Source: Magicicada septendecula (Eukaryota; Arthropoda; Insecta; Hemiptera; Cicadidae). Taken from it: a stretch of DNA of 64,000 nt. Shown one piece after another: positions 45,192-56,950 of the stretch. The number at the start of each line of letters is the position of its first letter. Position 1 is the stretch's first letter. Below the pieces are notes generated by a model. The model was not told the DNA's origin, searched no databases, and was given only the letters and a program-made list of their open reading frames with translations. The position numbers were made by a program, and so were the translations under genes. The stretch lies in assembly GCA_034769895.1 (NCBI GenBank), contig CM068375.1, positions 256,597,542 through 256,661,541 of the forward strand, read 5' to 3'.

Positions 45192-47193
45192 TAGAGTTGC
45201 CAACCATACTATAATATGTAGTATTGTACTGTATTTCGGGTCTGCGTACTATACACTGTTGAAGAAATATATAGTACGCAAAAATACTATATTTCAGTTG
45301 GATGGATCAATCTTTTTTTTTTGCAACACCGAAACTAATAACAAACAAATCCCTCACTTTGTGAACGCATCGGCGAACGCCGTTCGACTGATGCGATGTG
45401 CGTATATCCGAATTCCGAACGCGCCTCTGTCTTGCTGGCTTGATGCGTTCCGAACTTATGTCAATGTCAAAATTGACAACGTTAAACAAATGTTTGCTTT
45501 TCAACTGTCTTTGCTTCGTTTTTGTTTTGGGATTTTGTTAATTATTTTCACTCGAAGGTTGTTCTTCCTTTTGAGAAGTTGAAGTCCTAATTAAATTAGT
45601 TATGAAAAGTGGTAGCGATAACGAAAGTGCGTGAAGTTCAAGTGCGCCACTAACACCCACTAAAAAGCGGAAAATACAAAAAAGACTCAAAAAATATAAA
45701 CCTGAGTGGGAAAGAGTGTATGATTGGATTACTAAAGATTCCCAAAATGTCTATAGGCTAATGTAAAATGTGCACCATGTAACCTAACATTTTCTATCGG
45801 AAAAAGTGGGATTGGCCAGGTGACTTCTTTTAGGTTAAGTTATGTATTTGCATCCTCTTTTGTCGGTTGTTCTGGTTTGTTTTTATTCAATAAAATTGTC
45901 GACTGATTTGCATGAGTATTTGAATGATGTGTGGTGTTTTATAACTAATTGCAGATTAAACAACATGGTGAGACAAAGCAACATAAACTTAAAGCTGAGC
46001 TTTGCAAGAAAACTTCTACGTTAGATCGCTTTTTTGGTTCATCGGGCTCTTTCTCTGTTTCTGCTCCTTTGCAAATACTTGTGATGACGATGACAAGATA
46101 ACAGCCAGTGAACTTGCTTTAACCTACCATACTGTGAAGCACAATCTTTCCTATAACAGCATGGACTGCACTGTGAAACTTAACAAAATCATATATGTCG
46201 ATTCTAAAACCGCTTTGAACACACAATTAGGACGCACTAAAATGGAAGCACTGGTTAATGAGGTTTTAGGACCTTATGCCTTACAAACTTTACTGAATGA
46301 TTTGAATGCCCCTGATTTATATTTTTGTTTGCAAACTGATGCAAGTAATAGAAAAAATATAAAACTTTTTCCTTTAGTTGTTCAATATTTTGATATTGAG
46401 AATGGGATACAAAACAAGTTATTAGACTTTTACGAAAATTGTGATGAATCAGCAAATGGGATGTTTGACGCTATAAACAAAGCACTATCCCAGCACAACC
46501 TTTCCTTTGATAGAGTGTCTGGTCTGAGCGCAGACAATACCAATGTGAACTTTGGTATTCACCACTCTCTTTATAAAAATATAGAACATGTAGTTCCTAA
46601 TTTGGTGAAGGGCAATTGTCACGCACACAGTTCACAACACAGTCAAGCATGCAATGAATTTTTTAAGAATTTATGCTGAAAATATAATTTTAAAAATTTA
46701 CAACCATTTCTCTGCATCTGCAGTCCGAAGAGAAGAGCTTAAAAAATTTGTTGCTGCTGTTGAAGGAGAATGGCATAAGCTGAAACATGTTGGTACCAGG
46801 TGGCTTTCATTGCTACCTTGCGTGGACAACATACTTTTGAATTGGAAGCCTTTGAGTGATTATTTTATTAGTTTAGGGGAGGAGTGTCCTACACATATTC
46901 AAAATAGTTTGATGATGAATGAAACTGATGGAGACAGTAAAGTTCAAATCTTTTTGAATTTCGTGAGCCATTTTTTACATAATTTTCATAAAGCTGTTAA
47001 ACAACTTGAAGGTAGGCTAATAACATCACAGTCTTAGATGTGTATAATATTATGTCAACTTTAAAATCGGCGCTAGAACAACGTAAAAAAGACTGTTTCT
47101 TTGGTTATGAAACCAAAAAAATGTTGCAATCCTTAGAAGCCAAATCCCCCACAGAAAGTGATAAAATTAAAAAGAATTTTCTAGTATTCGTTG
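45192..47193 (+). pseudogene. truncated hAT copy (right arm)
   Basis: It begins with the TIR TAGAGTTGCCAA at 45192 and carries the transposase on the plus strand: N-terminal pieces from 45602 (ATGAAAAGTGGTAGC) with a TGA ten codons in, 46002-46679 and 46654-47037. It stops abruptly at 47193 with the last 130 or so residues missing, including the hAT dimerisation region. Confidence 0.85.
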
Positions 47194-47681
47194 GAAAACT
47201 AAGACCTTAAGCAGAAAAAATAGGACTTGGGCAAATATAGTAAATAATTTAATTGTATTTAATGGACGTAACCAAGATTTACTGGCTGTTAATAAATCAG
47301 TACAGTTTTATTAACTGTTGATAAATATTTTTTGCAGGTCACGAATTACAACTGTATCAAGTTAACATTTATTTTACTGTATCCAACTTTACGTTTAACA
47401 CAGTCTTAGTGCTTACATTCTCCCAATGCTAAATTCCAATAATTTATGAGCACGCATCTGCTGAGGCCACGAGCTGCTAGGGAATAATTCAAGGCAGGTC
47501 GAGTTTGGTGTTATCATTTAGCGATAGCATTTAGTGTTTGGCAGTGATTCCCTCAGGAGAAACGCCCTATGTAGGAGACTATGGTGAAGACAATGTTCAA
47601 CCCCACCCCCCACCACAGTTGTTAGAAACAAGCTCATGAATTATAAGCGCTTTAAAAAGAAAAACATGAATCGTTATTATT
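47194..47681. other. non-coding flank of the right arm
   Basis: Nothing recognised. This is presumably the original neighbourhood into which the inverted copy was joined. Confidence 0.4.
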
Positions 47682-47803
47682 ACTTCCATGTTCCGTAAGA
47701 AATGGAAGTATGGTGATCGCGAAAAAATCGTGTTCGAGATAAGGGCAGATTCTGATTGTACTACCCTCAAAACATGAAGAGAAATCATTTTCCGAAAAAT
47801 TGT

Positions 47804-47835
<32 letters not shown>

Positions 47836-48645
47836 ATTGTTTCTATGGCGAACGATAACTGACGGAAATTCAAACACAATCGAATAATTTTTTGCATATG
47901 TGCCTAAGTTGTAGAGGTCTATTGATTTTGGTGAAGATCGGTTAAGGGGAAGGGGTAGTTTACCAGCAACGTTTTACATTTTAACAAGAGTATAGTACTT
48001 AATTTTGATAAATAAAGTATCTTGAAAACATCCATGGGTGCCTCCATCTGCCTCTTCCCTCTCACACCTGGCTACATGACGCACACAATAAACCCAAACA
48101 CCCACTACTCTTCCACGTGCCTCCACCTTCTCAACGGCCAGTCTGCAATGGAGTACGACTCCCCACAATTCCCATACCATCCGGCTGAAGGGGGCTTGCC
48201 CCAGACCAGCCCGAGTCCGGCCCAATTCGGACCGGACTCAAACAACCCAAAAAAAAGTATCTTGAAAAGAAGGTCATAATAATCCACTGTAGAAAGGTTG
48301 ATGAAATATCTATAAATGAAAAGGGTAGTTGAAGGGGAGGAGGTAATTTTTTGTATTGATGTTATATATTGATATCTTTCCATGATTTTTCGTTTTCAGA
48401 AATTCACAGACAACAAATGCCGGGCGGTATTCGCTTTCTTTCGCGTTGTTTAAATGAAAGATAATTTAATTCTTAATTTTTAAAATATTAACAATTAGGT
48501 ACAATTCGTATTTTGTTTATCTTTCTCAGGGTTTTTACCAAAAGCATGCTGATATATTAGGTTTCGTTCTAAGTGCATATATTAAAATTAATTTTATAAT
48601 TAATTAGACATGAAAGTCATATATGGTTCTCCATACCGATTTTTT
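47682..48645 (+). mobile_element. dispersed single-core copy of the HINE-like element
   Basis: It starts ACTTCCATGTTCCGTAAG with the rest of the head and a GT tract of about 34 bp (47803-47832). One core follows (GGCGAACGATAACTGACGG at 47848), then a tail beginning TATAGTACTTAATTTTGATA. It ends with the terminal block ATATGGTTCTCCATACCGAT. The tail interior (about 48345-48600) differs from that in the array and lacks the conserved ORF. A SINE-like insert occupies 48029-48253. Without it the element is about 740 bp. Confidence 0.85.
48014..48268 (+). mobile_element. SINE-like insertion with 15-bp target duplication
   Basis: AAAGTATCTTGAAAA occurs at 48014-48028 and 48254-48268, flanking a 225-bp insert that ends in an A-run. 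Array tails give the uninterrupted site (AAAGTATCTTGATAAGAAG), confirming the insertion. The insert contains GTGCCTCCACCTTCTCAACG and GGCTGAAGGGGGCTTGCCCC, shared with 61133-61290. No clear Pol III boxes were seen. Confidence 0.8.
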
Positions 48646-49690
48646 AATATATATACCTACATAATTATGTTCTGTGTTTTACATGTAATTCATTTTTGTA
48701 GCTGTGTTGTACGTTCATTAACTGGTTGGGCAGGGAACACTTGGTGGTAATTCATCGGTTTGTTTTTAACAATTTAACAATTGTTAATGAGGCTTCCTGA
48801 GTAAAAGGTTGCGTCGGACAATGTATTCAGTCTCCCTCGAGCCACTGAGGATGCCTCTCTTCGTGCACTGGGAGAAGCAATTTATCGCATCGAAAAATAG
48901 AGTTGCCATTAAAATCGGTTTTGTTTGTCTTAAAGGTAAGACAAAAATTAGGTTTATGAGAGTAATTAACTTCAGAAGTGAGTTGAATGTAATGTGTCTT
49001 AGAACAGATCGTAAATTCTTCACTTAAGAAAAATTTGAAGAGAGATTAAGAACAGTTATAAACATATTCAAATCAAAATAAAAAAAATATGTCTCCAAAG
49101 ATTATTCCTGTTATCATCGCATAACATTCCATCCGCACAAATAAATATAAAACATAATAATAAAGTATAAATAACAGACAAAATATAATCTTTAAGTATT
49201 TATAATTTTGGAAATGAAAAATATTTTCGCTAACTTATTTCGCATTTAATATAGTTTTAACGCTTGCTACTAGATGGCACTGGTTGTATCTCAGTTACAA
49301 CAATTGTATGGAATCAACAGGTTTTTTATTTTATTGACATTGCAGTCTCGTTCGTTGGGGGCAGGTATGGGTCGTATTTTACCCTATCCGTCGGCATAAA
49401 GCAGTGCTATTGAAGAAGCCGTGGAGATGATCATATTACAATAATATTTAAAATTTAGTATGCTCCCTGAGCTGCAGAACGCGCTCACTATTTTGAACGA
49501 AGTAGGCCTACATTTATTATTAGAAAAATTTCTATATTACATAATTTTTCAGTTACCAGAAAAGTTAGAAAAAACCCGAAAAATATATTTTGTAAAATAA
49601 AACAACAATTATAGAGTAGACAATAAATACTATAAATACTAGTAAATACAATAAATAAATAGTATTATTATATAAATACAATACAATAAA
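48646..49690. other. AT-rich non-coding stretch
   Basis: Small ORFs at 48784-49027 on both strands show no domain. Confidence 0.35.
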
Positions 49691-50235
49691 TATTAAAAAT
49701 CTCAAACACTGGGATTTGTGTTAAAATTCCCTTTAGTCAGACACCCGGCTGGATTTTTACAATTTGTTTAATTTTTATCCCTTTTTGGACCGAGGGGTCC
49801 AAAAATTTGGAAATTCAAAAACTGTACACTGTGTTCAGATTCTGGTTAAAATGTTCTTTAATTTGACATCCCACATTAATTTTTACGATTTAATAAAAAT
49901 TGTCACCCACTTTTCGGATCCTGGCGTCCTGTAAACTTTAAATTTTCAAAAACGAACTCTAAATTCAGATTGTGGTTAAAATTCCCTTTGACTTTTAAAA
50001 TAAAGGTTATACATTTCCTTTAAACCCTACACGGACTTTTGTGAATTTTTCATAATTTTGATCTCACAATTTTGTCTCCCGCAGCACTATTTTTGGGTAA
50101 AGAAAAACTCAAAAACAACATGGCTCTGTAGGGCTAAAGTATAGACACATGCCGAATTTTACGAAAATCGATTGATGCGTTAAAAAAATTACCGTGAGGC
50201 ATACCTCAATTAGATAGACAGAAAATGCCAAAGGT
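49691..50235 (+). repeat. degenerate repeats ending in a LINE-like 3' tail motif
   Basis: TTCAGATTCTGGTTAAAAT (about 49836), TTCAGATTGTGGTTAAAATT (about 49965) and GTGTTAAAATTCCCTTTAG (49718) mark two or three decayed direct repeats. ACACATGCCGAATTTTACGA then AAATCGATTGATGCGTT (50146-50180) resembles a conserved word near the 3' end of many arthropod non-LTR elements. No ORF. Confidence 0.4.
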
Positions 50236-50756
50236 CGAGTTAAAACTGAGAACCCGTTCACTAATTCAATTAATTATAATTAACTAAGATAATCTATAGG
50301 CCTACTCGAGCATTACGTAGTGTAGCGTCGTCTATTGTCCAGACAGCGGTCTTCCCGCTTTACAGTTTTGTGCAAAGCAAGACACGAGTCCTACGTCAAA
50401 GCTTAAAACTGTCTGTATGGATTTAAATTAGCGTGAAACAAGCACAACTTCCCCTCCCGCATTTATTTTCATATCAATATAGTGTTACAGTAAATTCGTT
50501 AAAAAATTAGTAACACACCCGCACGCACACGCATATACAAACCCACAATATCTAGCAGTATTTTTGACAGAATTAGTGTTAATAATTTAAATAAGCATAC
50601 TTAATGTATAAGAAATGTGTACGAAAAGGATAACACTAATTAATTAGTAGATAACTGTGAAGAAATTATTTATAATAGGAAAAAAGGAATAGGAATGCTG
50701 AACAAATTTTTATTAGATATGAAACATTGTGTACAACAATCGTTTGTGGAGGATAC
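50236..50756. other. non-coding stretch
   Basis: Nothing recognised. Confidence 0.35.
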
Positions 50757-50884
50757 AGAGTGCTACTGTTTTCTACTAGAGTTTTTGTAATTATTTTACG
50801 GGCTATGTTCATACCGAAGTAGTGTAACTAGTTGAAAGCTGTCAGTATGTGATTATCTTTACTGTGATGAATTTGACGATTCCT
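50757..50884 (+). repeat. direct repeat, copy 1
   Basis: GTGCTACTGTTTTCTACTAG through GATGAATTTGACGATTCC. It matches 51329-51446 with several small differences, including a 10-bp insertion here. Confidence 0.7.
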
Positions 50885-51328
50885 GTGTGTCGTTTGTGTA
50901 CAACAAGGGATACAGAGGAATTAAAAAGTAATTAAAAACTTATTATTGCTACAAAAATTTTAATTATTTAAAATTAGACCTACTGGTTACTTTTTCAATT
51001 TTTTTTTTTTAACATCTTTGTATCGGAAATCAAAGGCCAGACCATTATTACTATTACTGTTATTAGTGTTATTATTACTATTATTGTTATATTAGATTAA
51101 TTTATGCCTAGTGCACATTTTCAATTCCCCAGAGAATCTACGAGGTTCTTGTTTGTATTGATTTAGTAAAATTAATTATTATATATGCTAAGGAAGACTG
51201 GTAAAGTAACTATGTGAATTAGATAAACGGTCTTATCAAACAAGTGATTCTTTTACTGTCTCTAGCGGTCATATAATTACACCGCTGTCACGTTACAGCA
51301 TTATTTGTAATTTGAGTAAAATATATCG
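50885..51328. other. sequence between the direct repeats
   Basis: ATT-rich microsatellite-like tract at 51040-51095. AGCGGTCATATAATTACACC then GCTGTCACG at 51263 can fold into a short hairpin. Confidence 0.35.
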
Positions 51329-51446
51329 CAAGTGCTACTGTTTTCCACTAGAGTTTTTGTAGTTATTTTACGCGCTACTATGTTCATACTAGCTTAAAGC
51401 TGTCAGTATGTGATTGTTTTTACGGTGATGAATTTGACGATCATGA
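51329..51446 (+). repeat. direct repeat, copy 2
   Basis: Second copy. It continues GATGAATTTGACGATCATGA and ATCGGATGAAGATG, which would encode an acidic peptide of the kind seen at the start of piggyBac-type transposases; too short to claim. Confidence 0.65.
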
Positions 51447-52961
51447 ATCGGATGAAGATGTAGGTGTTAACTTATGAGGCGGTCCGATCGCGGGGAGACA
51501 ACGGACCTCACTAACCACGGGTAGACATGGAAGTGAGGAGGCAGATCTAATTGCAGAACATCCGCAGACATTCGCATAAAATAGCAGTTATTACGTATGA
51601 CTAAAATAAAGCCCCAGTAAAAGGATACTTCACACTGAAAGTATAAAAACACAAAATACACAGAAATATGAAAAATGCGATTGAGATCAGTTTTATTTGG
51701 CGTGTTAAACGGATGTCGTAACTTTGTTCTCTTTTGCCGGACTAAAAGTTTGTTTACTGTCTTCTAGTCAAAGATGATTATTTACAGTGATCTGTTGGTA
51801 AAAAAAGGAAATGTCGCTGGGCATCTGGCCATCGGAAATCCTTGTCACAGTTCCTTGAATTCCTGGACATTGTACGACCTAGGCGTCAGTACCACTTGCC
51901 TCATATTGGCAGGACCGGCACCTCGTTTTGTACGTTTCATTCGTATCTCTATGTCTCAGTTCCGTTGTAAAACATTGAATATTTTAAAGACAAAAGGTGT
52001 ATTTAAAATACATCTCGAAGTATTATACACCTTATGTAAAACAATGAAATTTTTGTGAACCTGTTTCTAAGCAACAACATTTTAAGAAATTGTGTGAATT
52101 TAAATGTGAAGGAATATCGCAGTTCACCTGACGCGGATAATCCATATCTTGGAAGTGGAAAAAACCTAACCTCTTTCGAGTAATACCAAAGGAGACGTTA
52201 AAGCGTGAGTTTATGTTTATATGTTGTATTAAATTATGTCCAAAGACTATTAATTACTGAATAATCTCAAAAATGCTTTACATTAAAATCGGGTTTTCGA
52301 ACATTATTAAGTTAAGCGAGGGCCGGGTAGGTAGGAAACAGAGGAAGAGATAATTATTATTACTAATTAATTTATCTAATAAACTGTATAAAATTAATTA
52401 TCTAATTGTTAATTATTATTTTTGTAAGATGTTCTCATCTACATTACTTTTTGACATATTGTGAGGTGTAAAGTAATACTGATCTCCGTGATTTTTAGTT
52501 GTCTTACGAGATTGGCTTTCAGTTGTTGTACGAGGTTCACCAGAACATAATACTTTGTAGAAATTAATCCGGAAATCAATTTCAGAAGATAATGCTTCTT
52601 CCGAAAACAATAAATACACTACCACATATACAAAATAAACATGAATCCAACTATGTACAGGTGTGAAGTACTAATAACATGAAGTTATTAGTACAGGTGT
52701 TGGAGGGGGGAGGGAAGGACGCAGTAACTTGCTAAGTAAAATTTATTGACCTTTCACACTGTTTCATGTAATCAAAATTTCAAAGAATTCCCCAACTCAA
52801 GGTACGATTTCAACCCCTGGTCCAACTTAACCTGCATATTAGTATTTTGTACTTCTTATTTTCATCCCCTTCTGCCGTTCAAGCGTCGGGGTACTTCAGC
52901 CACTCCCTTCATATATTGCCTTGTATTATGAGCGAGGCATTTGACTTCTAACCCCTTTCTC
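51447..52961. other. non-coding stretch
   Basis: A short perfect hairpin GTACTAATAAC-ATGAA-GTTATTAGTAC lies at 52668-52694. GTTTCTAAGCAACAACATTT (52063) echoes 62484. ORFs at 51774-52058 and 52416-52625 show no domain. Confidence 0.35.
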
Positions 52962-53225
52962 TTAGCAAGAAGTGGGGGATGCAAAGTCGAGATATTCTAA
53001 CAGAGAAGGCTTTCTCTTCCTCTCTCTTCGTTTAGGCGAGCTTCCATGATGACCTTCGTCTCCCTTTCGTTCTCTCTTTACATGACCAAACCAACGCAGT
53101 ACTGTTCTCTCTACTACCTCGACAACTGATTCGTGATGGAACAGATTTCTGATGACCGTATTCCTAATTCGTTCTTGTCTAGTTCTTCCAATTAGCCGCC
53201 TCAAAAAACTCATTTCACTGGTTTG
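52962..53225 (-). pseudogene. RTE-like LINE C-terminal fragment
   Basis: Minus-strand TSEMSFLRRLIGRTRQERIR then LRWFGHVKRE matches the post-RT tail typical of insect RTE-type elements (SEMRFLRR--G-TR-DR-RN--IR, L-WFGHV-RM). About 85 residues remain. Confidence 0.7.
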
Positions 53226-53880
53226 TCATATGTTTTTATGTTTCTTTAGTAGTCTGAGGAAAAGTACATCTGTTACATAGATATAAATTGAATTTAAATT
53301 GATAAACAAATGGAAGCAATTAGGTAATATTAAAAAGAATTATTTAATTTAATTTTAAACGAACATTAAATAATAATTAAAAACGTATACGTATTTTTCC
53401 TATACATTCCTGAAGTATGAGAAAGAACTTTAGTATTGTTATTGTCGTATTGTTACACAACAATGATATAATATTTTAATTTTTATGGATTATTTGAGAA
53501 CAGAGACAGTCGAGACGACGGCGATTTGTAGAACAAATTACAAAACAAAAACAAATGTTGCTGGCACTGTTTCAGAATACACGTGAAGGTAATTTTCTAC
53601 CCGCGGCGTGTTGACATTTTGCAGTTAGGCTGGCAAACGGTTTGCTGTAGAAATTTGACAACCGTCTCTATGTCACGCTGGCACGTGTCAGTCTTGAAGT
53701 CAGAAACAGAGCTGCACGACCGATGTCACATGTCAGCTTGATAATTTCTCCTGCTAAAGAACAACTGCAAAAAGTCACTGCAGATTACTATGTTCTGTAG
53801 TGTTACGTAATGGGGAATGGTCTCGTGGGTTCGATGGTGTCGTTCTACAAGCTTCTCGACTAACCCTGCCGGTGTGTGTT
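53226..53880. other. non-coding stretch
   Basis: The 53580-53880 portion is GC-richer than its surroundings and leads into the promoter-like site. Confidence 0.35.
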
Positions 53881-53903
53881 TCTGCCAAGGCCGCGTTGAA
53901 GTA

Positions 53904-54030
53904 TCCTCTAGAATTTTCTAGTGCTTGTTAAGGACGCGTATTATGGAACCCTACAAACTATAAATAGCCCACACCTGCCGATTGGTTCAGTTTACTTCGG
54001 GCGATTACTCAGTGCGTTTCAAGTGGCTAT
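53904..54030 (+). promoter_or_regulatory. TATA/Inr core promoter with heat-shock-element-like motif
   Basis: TCTAGAATTTTCTAG (about 53908-53922) has the alternating GAA/TTC pattern of a heat-shock element. TATAAATA lies at 53959-53966 and TCAGTT, matching the arthropod initiator TCAKTY, at 53987-53992, exactly 30 bp downstream. This spacing is canonical. No ORF of a heat-shock protein follows, so it may belong to an LTR retrotransposon or a truncated gene copy. Confidence 0.5.
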
Positions 54031-55419
54031 TAGTGAAGAGTGATTATTGTATGGGACTGTATTAGTTGACATTATTAATGCGTGTGGACAAATTTAATTT
54101 GAATTATTGTACGAGTACAATCTTATTGCATAACTTGTTGATTACAAACTGTTAATTTTGATAATGAAAGGTGGTTTTTAGTGACTTCAGTGGTGTCTTG
54201 TATTTTGTTTTCCGTCATCCAAAATCCGTTCTTGATCAGTGAGGCCGTCGTAACAATGGGTACAAAGTTTTGTTAATTACAAACGGGATCGTACCAAATG
54301 CCCAGACAGAAAATTGTTCGCCCGTTAAAAAGACGTTTCGAAACTGATTCAGCCGAACTAAAATTAATTTAGCGCTTTCTGATAGAGTTTACATTCTTTT
54401 CTTTTTTAATTACCTGAGCTTGACGGATTCTCAGCATTTTGTCTGCCTCATTAGAGTCCTACATCACAGTAATCAAAGTAATCTGTCAGTGCTACTCAGA
54501 CGCGAATTATTTTCTATTCTTCCAATTTATTGCGTGAGCTATGCGTGCTTAAGTTACCTCTATTTGTATCAGGTTTTATCAGTACTATCCGCACACCTAC
54601 ATCCGTTCTCCGCGCAGAGGAATCCCAGTACTTATTGTCAGTGTACGAACCTACTGCTCAGCACTATACAGTAAGATACGTTGTATACTATTTTAGACCG
54701 TTATCCTAGGCAGTTTCTAAACGCGAGTTATTTTGAAAGTGTCGTAGACTTCACTTAATTATCAAAAACCATTCCATAGAAAGCTTCCTTAACACTCTTA
54801 TGACGTATGCTACTAATACTAAATAACTTGTTTTGTCTTTCTAGAATTTCTGCCCATGCAAAAGCCACTTCAGTTGGTAGTTACTGATAAAATTGGTAAG
54901 CGGTTTGGTAGTGTCTGGGAATTCTGTGTGTACAAAGTTTTTGAACAAAAAATGATAAGATCCACTTTATGTTGTGTTTCGGCCGTATGGTTGTTATGTA
55001 CTGTACGTTTTTAAAAATGGCTCACTTAAAAAACTTGACTACAATTTAGAAAACAATTTATTTTATCTTGTTTCAATGTACGCGGTTAAGACTTGTCCAT
55101 GTGCGACGTAGTCTACATTTGGGCGTTGGTCCTATAGCGCCAGCAGAGAACTACTATGCTGTGCATATAGAACTAGCAGTATGCCTATATGATGACGTTT
55201 TCGTTTTGAAGAAACCTAACACTACTAAAAAAAAATATACTTTCAGCAAGTTCTTGAAATTGGCAGTTCTGATTATTTAGGATTATTTACTAACAGAGAT
55301 TTTTGAAATTATAAAAGGTGTAATTTTTTAATCCCTTTTTTGAACACTGTTATTCATTTTGAAATTATTTTAAAAATAATAAGAATGGCTCTTTTTTAGT
55401 ACCACGGAAGTAGCTTAGG
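54031..55419. other. non-coding stretch downstream of the promoter-like site
   Basis: ORFs at 54420-54674 and 55068-55280 show no recognised domain. The first ATG after the putative start site opens only short frames. Confidence 0.35.
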
Positions 55420-55640
55420 AGTTAGTCTAGGTTGCCTTGTGTGATGCCTTGCCTTTTGTTCACCAGACAAGAAAGGTAGCGTGGTCAGCACTATGCTGCA
55501 GCTGTCTAGTATTACTCTAAGATGTTGTCTCAGCTACTCACAGGAGGCTGATATTATTGTGCACTCAGGATTCCAACCAGGGACCTTTAGATTAGCAGCT
55601 TGAGGTCACACCTGGTAGGTTTACTGTACTGCTTCTGACA
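55420..55640 (-). mobile_element. tRNA-related SINE candidate
   Basis: The minus strand reads AAGCTGCTAATCTAAAGGTC then CCTGGTTGGAATCCTG, like the anticodon and T arms of a tRNA (box B GGTTCGAATCC with two changes). GGTAGCGTGGTCAGCAC on the plus strand (55476) resembles a tRNA D-arm in the other direction. No A-tail or target duplication was identified. Confidence 0.4.
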
Positions 55641-56400
55641 TATTTATCTCATTTTAATATTTGATTCGAAACAGTGATTGTGTTTTCATGACTTACCCAT
55701 TCGTAATTAGCAGTAACCAGTTATTCTTAGATTGCAGCTTGGAAGATGAGAATGATGCGACCAATTAACATAAACGAAGATACGCCACATCGTTTTGGAC
55801 CACTTGTTTGCTAAGTTATGCTTTAGTACGTCTTGCAGTCAAATACTCAATAGCCTAATTTCAAGGCCCGTAATACAGGGAGTGGGCGCGCAATCATTTC
55901 TCTTATTTTTTTACGAATGGGCATAAACCATTGAACTTAAGCAAAACCAGATGTCCCCGTATGTATTTAAGATCAAAAACAAATACACTTATTTTTTACT
56001 GATATTTTATCAATACCTAATGATGTACTTTGAGAGTATTTATAAATTATTTAGTTAACTGCACAATAGAGTGGTGATTCCAGTTAGGAATGCACCGAGT
56101 CCAGTTAAGAATTGCATATCATGTAATGTTTTGAAATAAAAAATCCTATTACCGTATTGTAAAATAAAATGTCTTTATATCAGAATAGTTTTCTTTAATA
56201 TTAATATTTTTCTTCCAGTGATAATATTAATCTTATACTAAAATTATTGCAAATTATAAAGCAGACGATAGAAAGTTTTGAAGGTGAAATAAATTTTTGA
56301 ATTTTGAAAAATATGTCATTGGTTAATAAAGTGTACGATATAAAATTTAATAATTAGTAAAATAGTTTACCTTTTTCTTGTCCGTCTGGTGGCCTTTTCT
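55641..56400. other. AT-rich non-coding stretch
   Basis: Nothing recognised. Confidence 0.35.
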
Positions 56401-56418
56401 CTATATTTCAATCAACGC

Positions 56419-56445
56419 GTTTCAGGGCATATGCCCCATCATCAG
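56419..56445 (-). other. hammerhead-like core motif
   Basis: Minus strand CTGATGA, then TGGGGCATATGCCCT (palindromic GGGCATATGCCC), then GAAAC. This is the order of a hammerhead ribozyme core with stem II between, but with one extra base after CTGATGA. Flanking stems were not verified. Confidence 0.35.
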
Positions 56446-56950
56446 GATATCCCTTGTTAAAGGTCGTCGATGGTTAAAATATTAAAAACACTGCACACAT
56501 AATTCTAAACACAACAATAAATATAATACAAACATAAAAACACATAAAATGCCCAGATTTTAGACACACACGATATCGGTGGTGCGCACCACGACATGCT
56601 ATAGTCGACTGCCATAAAATTTAATATAACCATTCACTGTCTACGTGAATTTAAATTTAATAAAATTTGTACTTTTTCAAGATAACTTGAATTTGTAACT
56701 GAATAAATGACAAAATTATAATTGGCTACTAATGATATGTCTGACGATCAGTATTTTTTTTCCATTGATCAAATAACAAATCAAACTATTACTTGTAACA
56801 GAAGTTATATTTTATTAATTGAGTATACATCGTACAGCAGTTATTCTATTTGCGTTATATAATTTTAGTAGTTGCCACAATTATAAGGAAAGATTAGTAT
56901 TCAAGCGGGAACAATGCCGCAACTAAGGGTACTTAGTTATATGCCGTAAT

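Larger units (their letters stand above)
44487..47193 (-). repeat. right arm of the 2.7-kb inverted duplication
   Basis: Reverse complement of 40367-43073. The outer end at 47193 falls inside the hAT transposase (after KKNFLVFV), so this copy lacks the C-terminal part and one TIR. The sequence beyond is unrelated. Inner ends are separated by 1413 bp (43074-44486). Confidence 0.93.

Noticed and set aside
40367..47193. The two 2.7-kb arms as LTRs of a retrotransposon
   Set aside because: They are inverted, not direct, contain a hAT transposase, and have no primer-binding site or pol between them.
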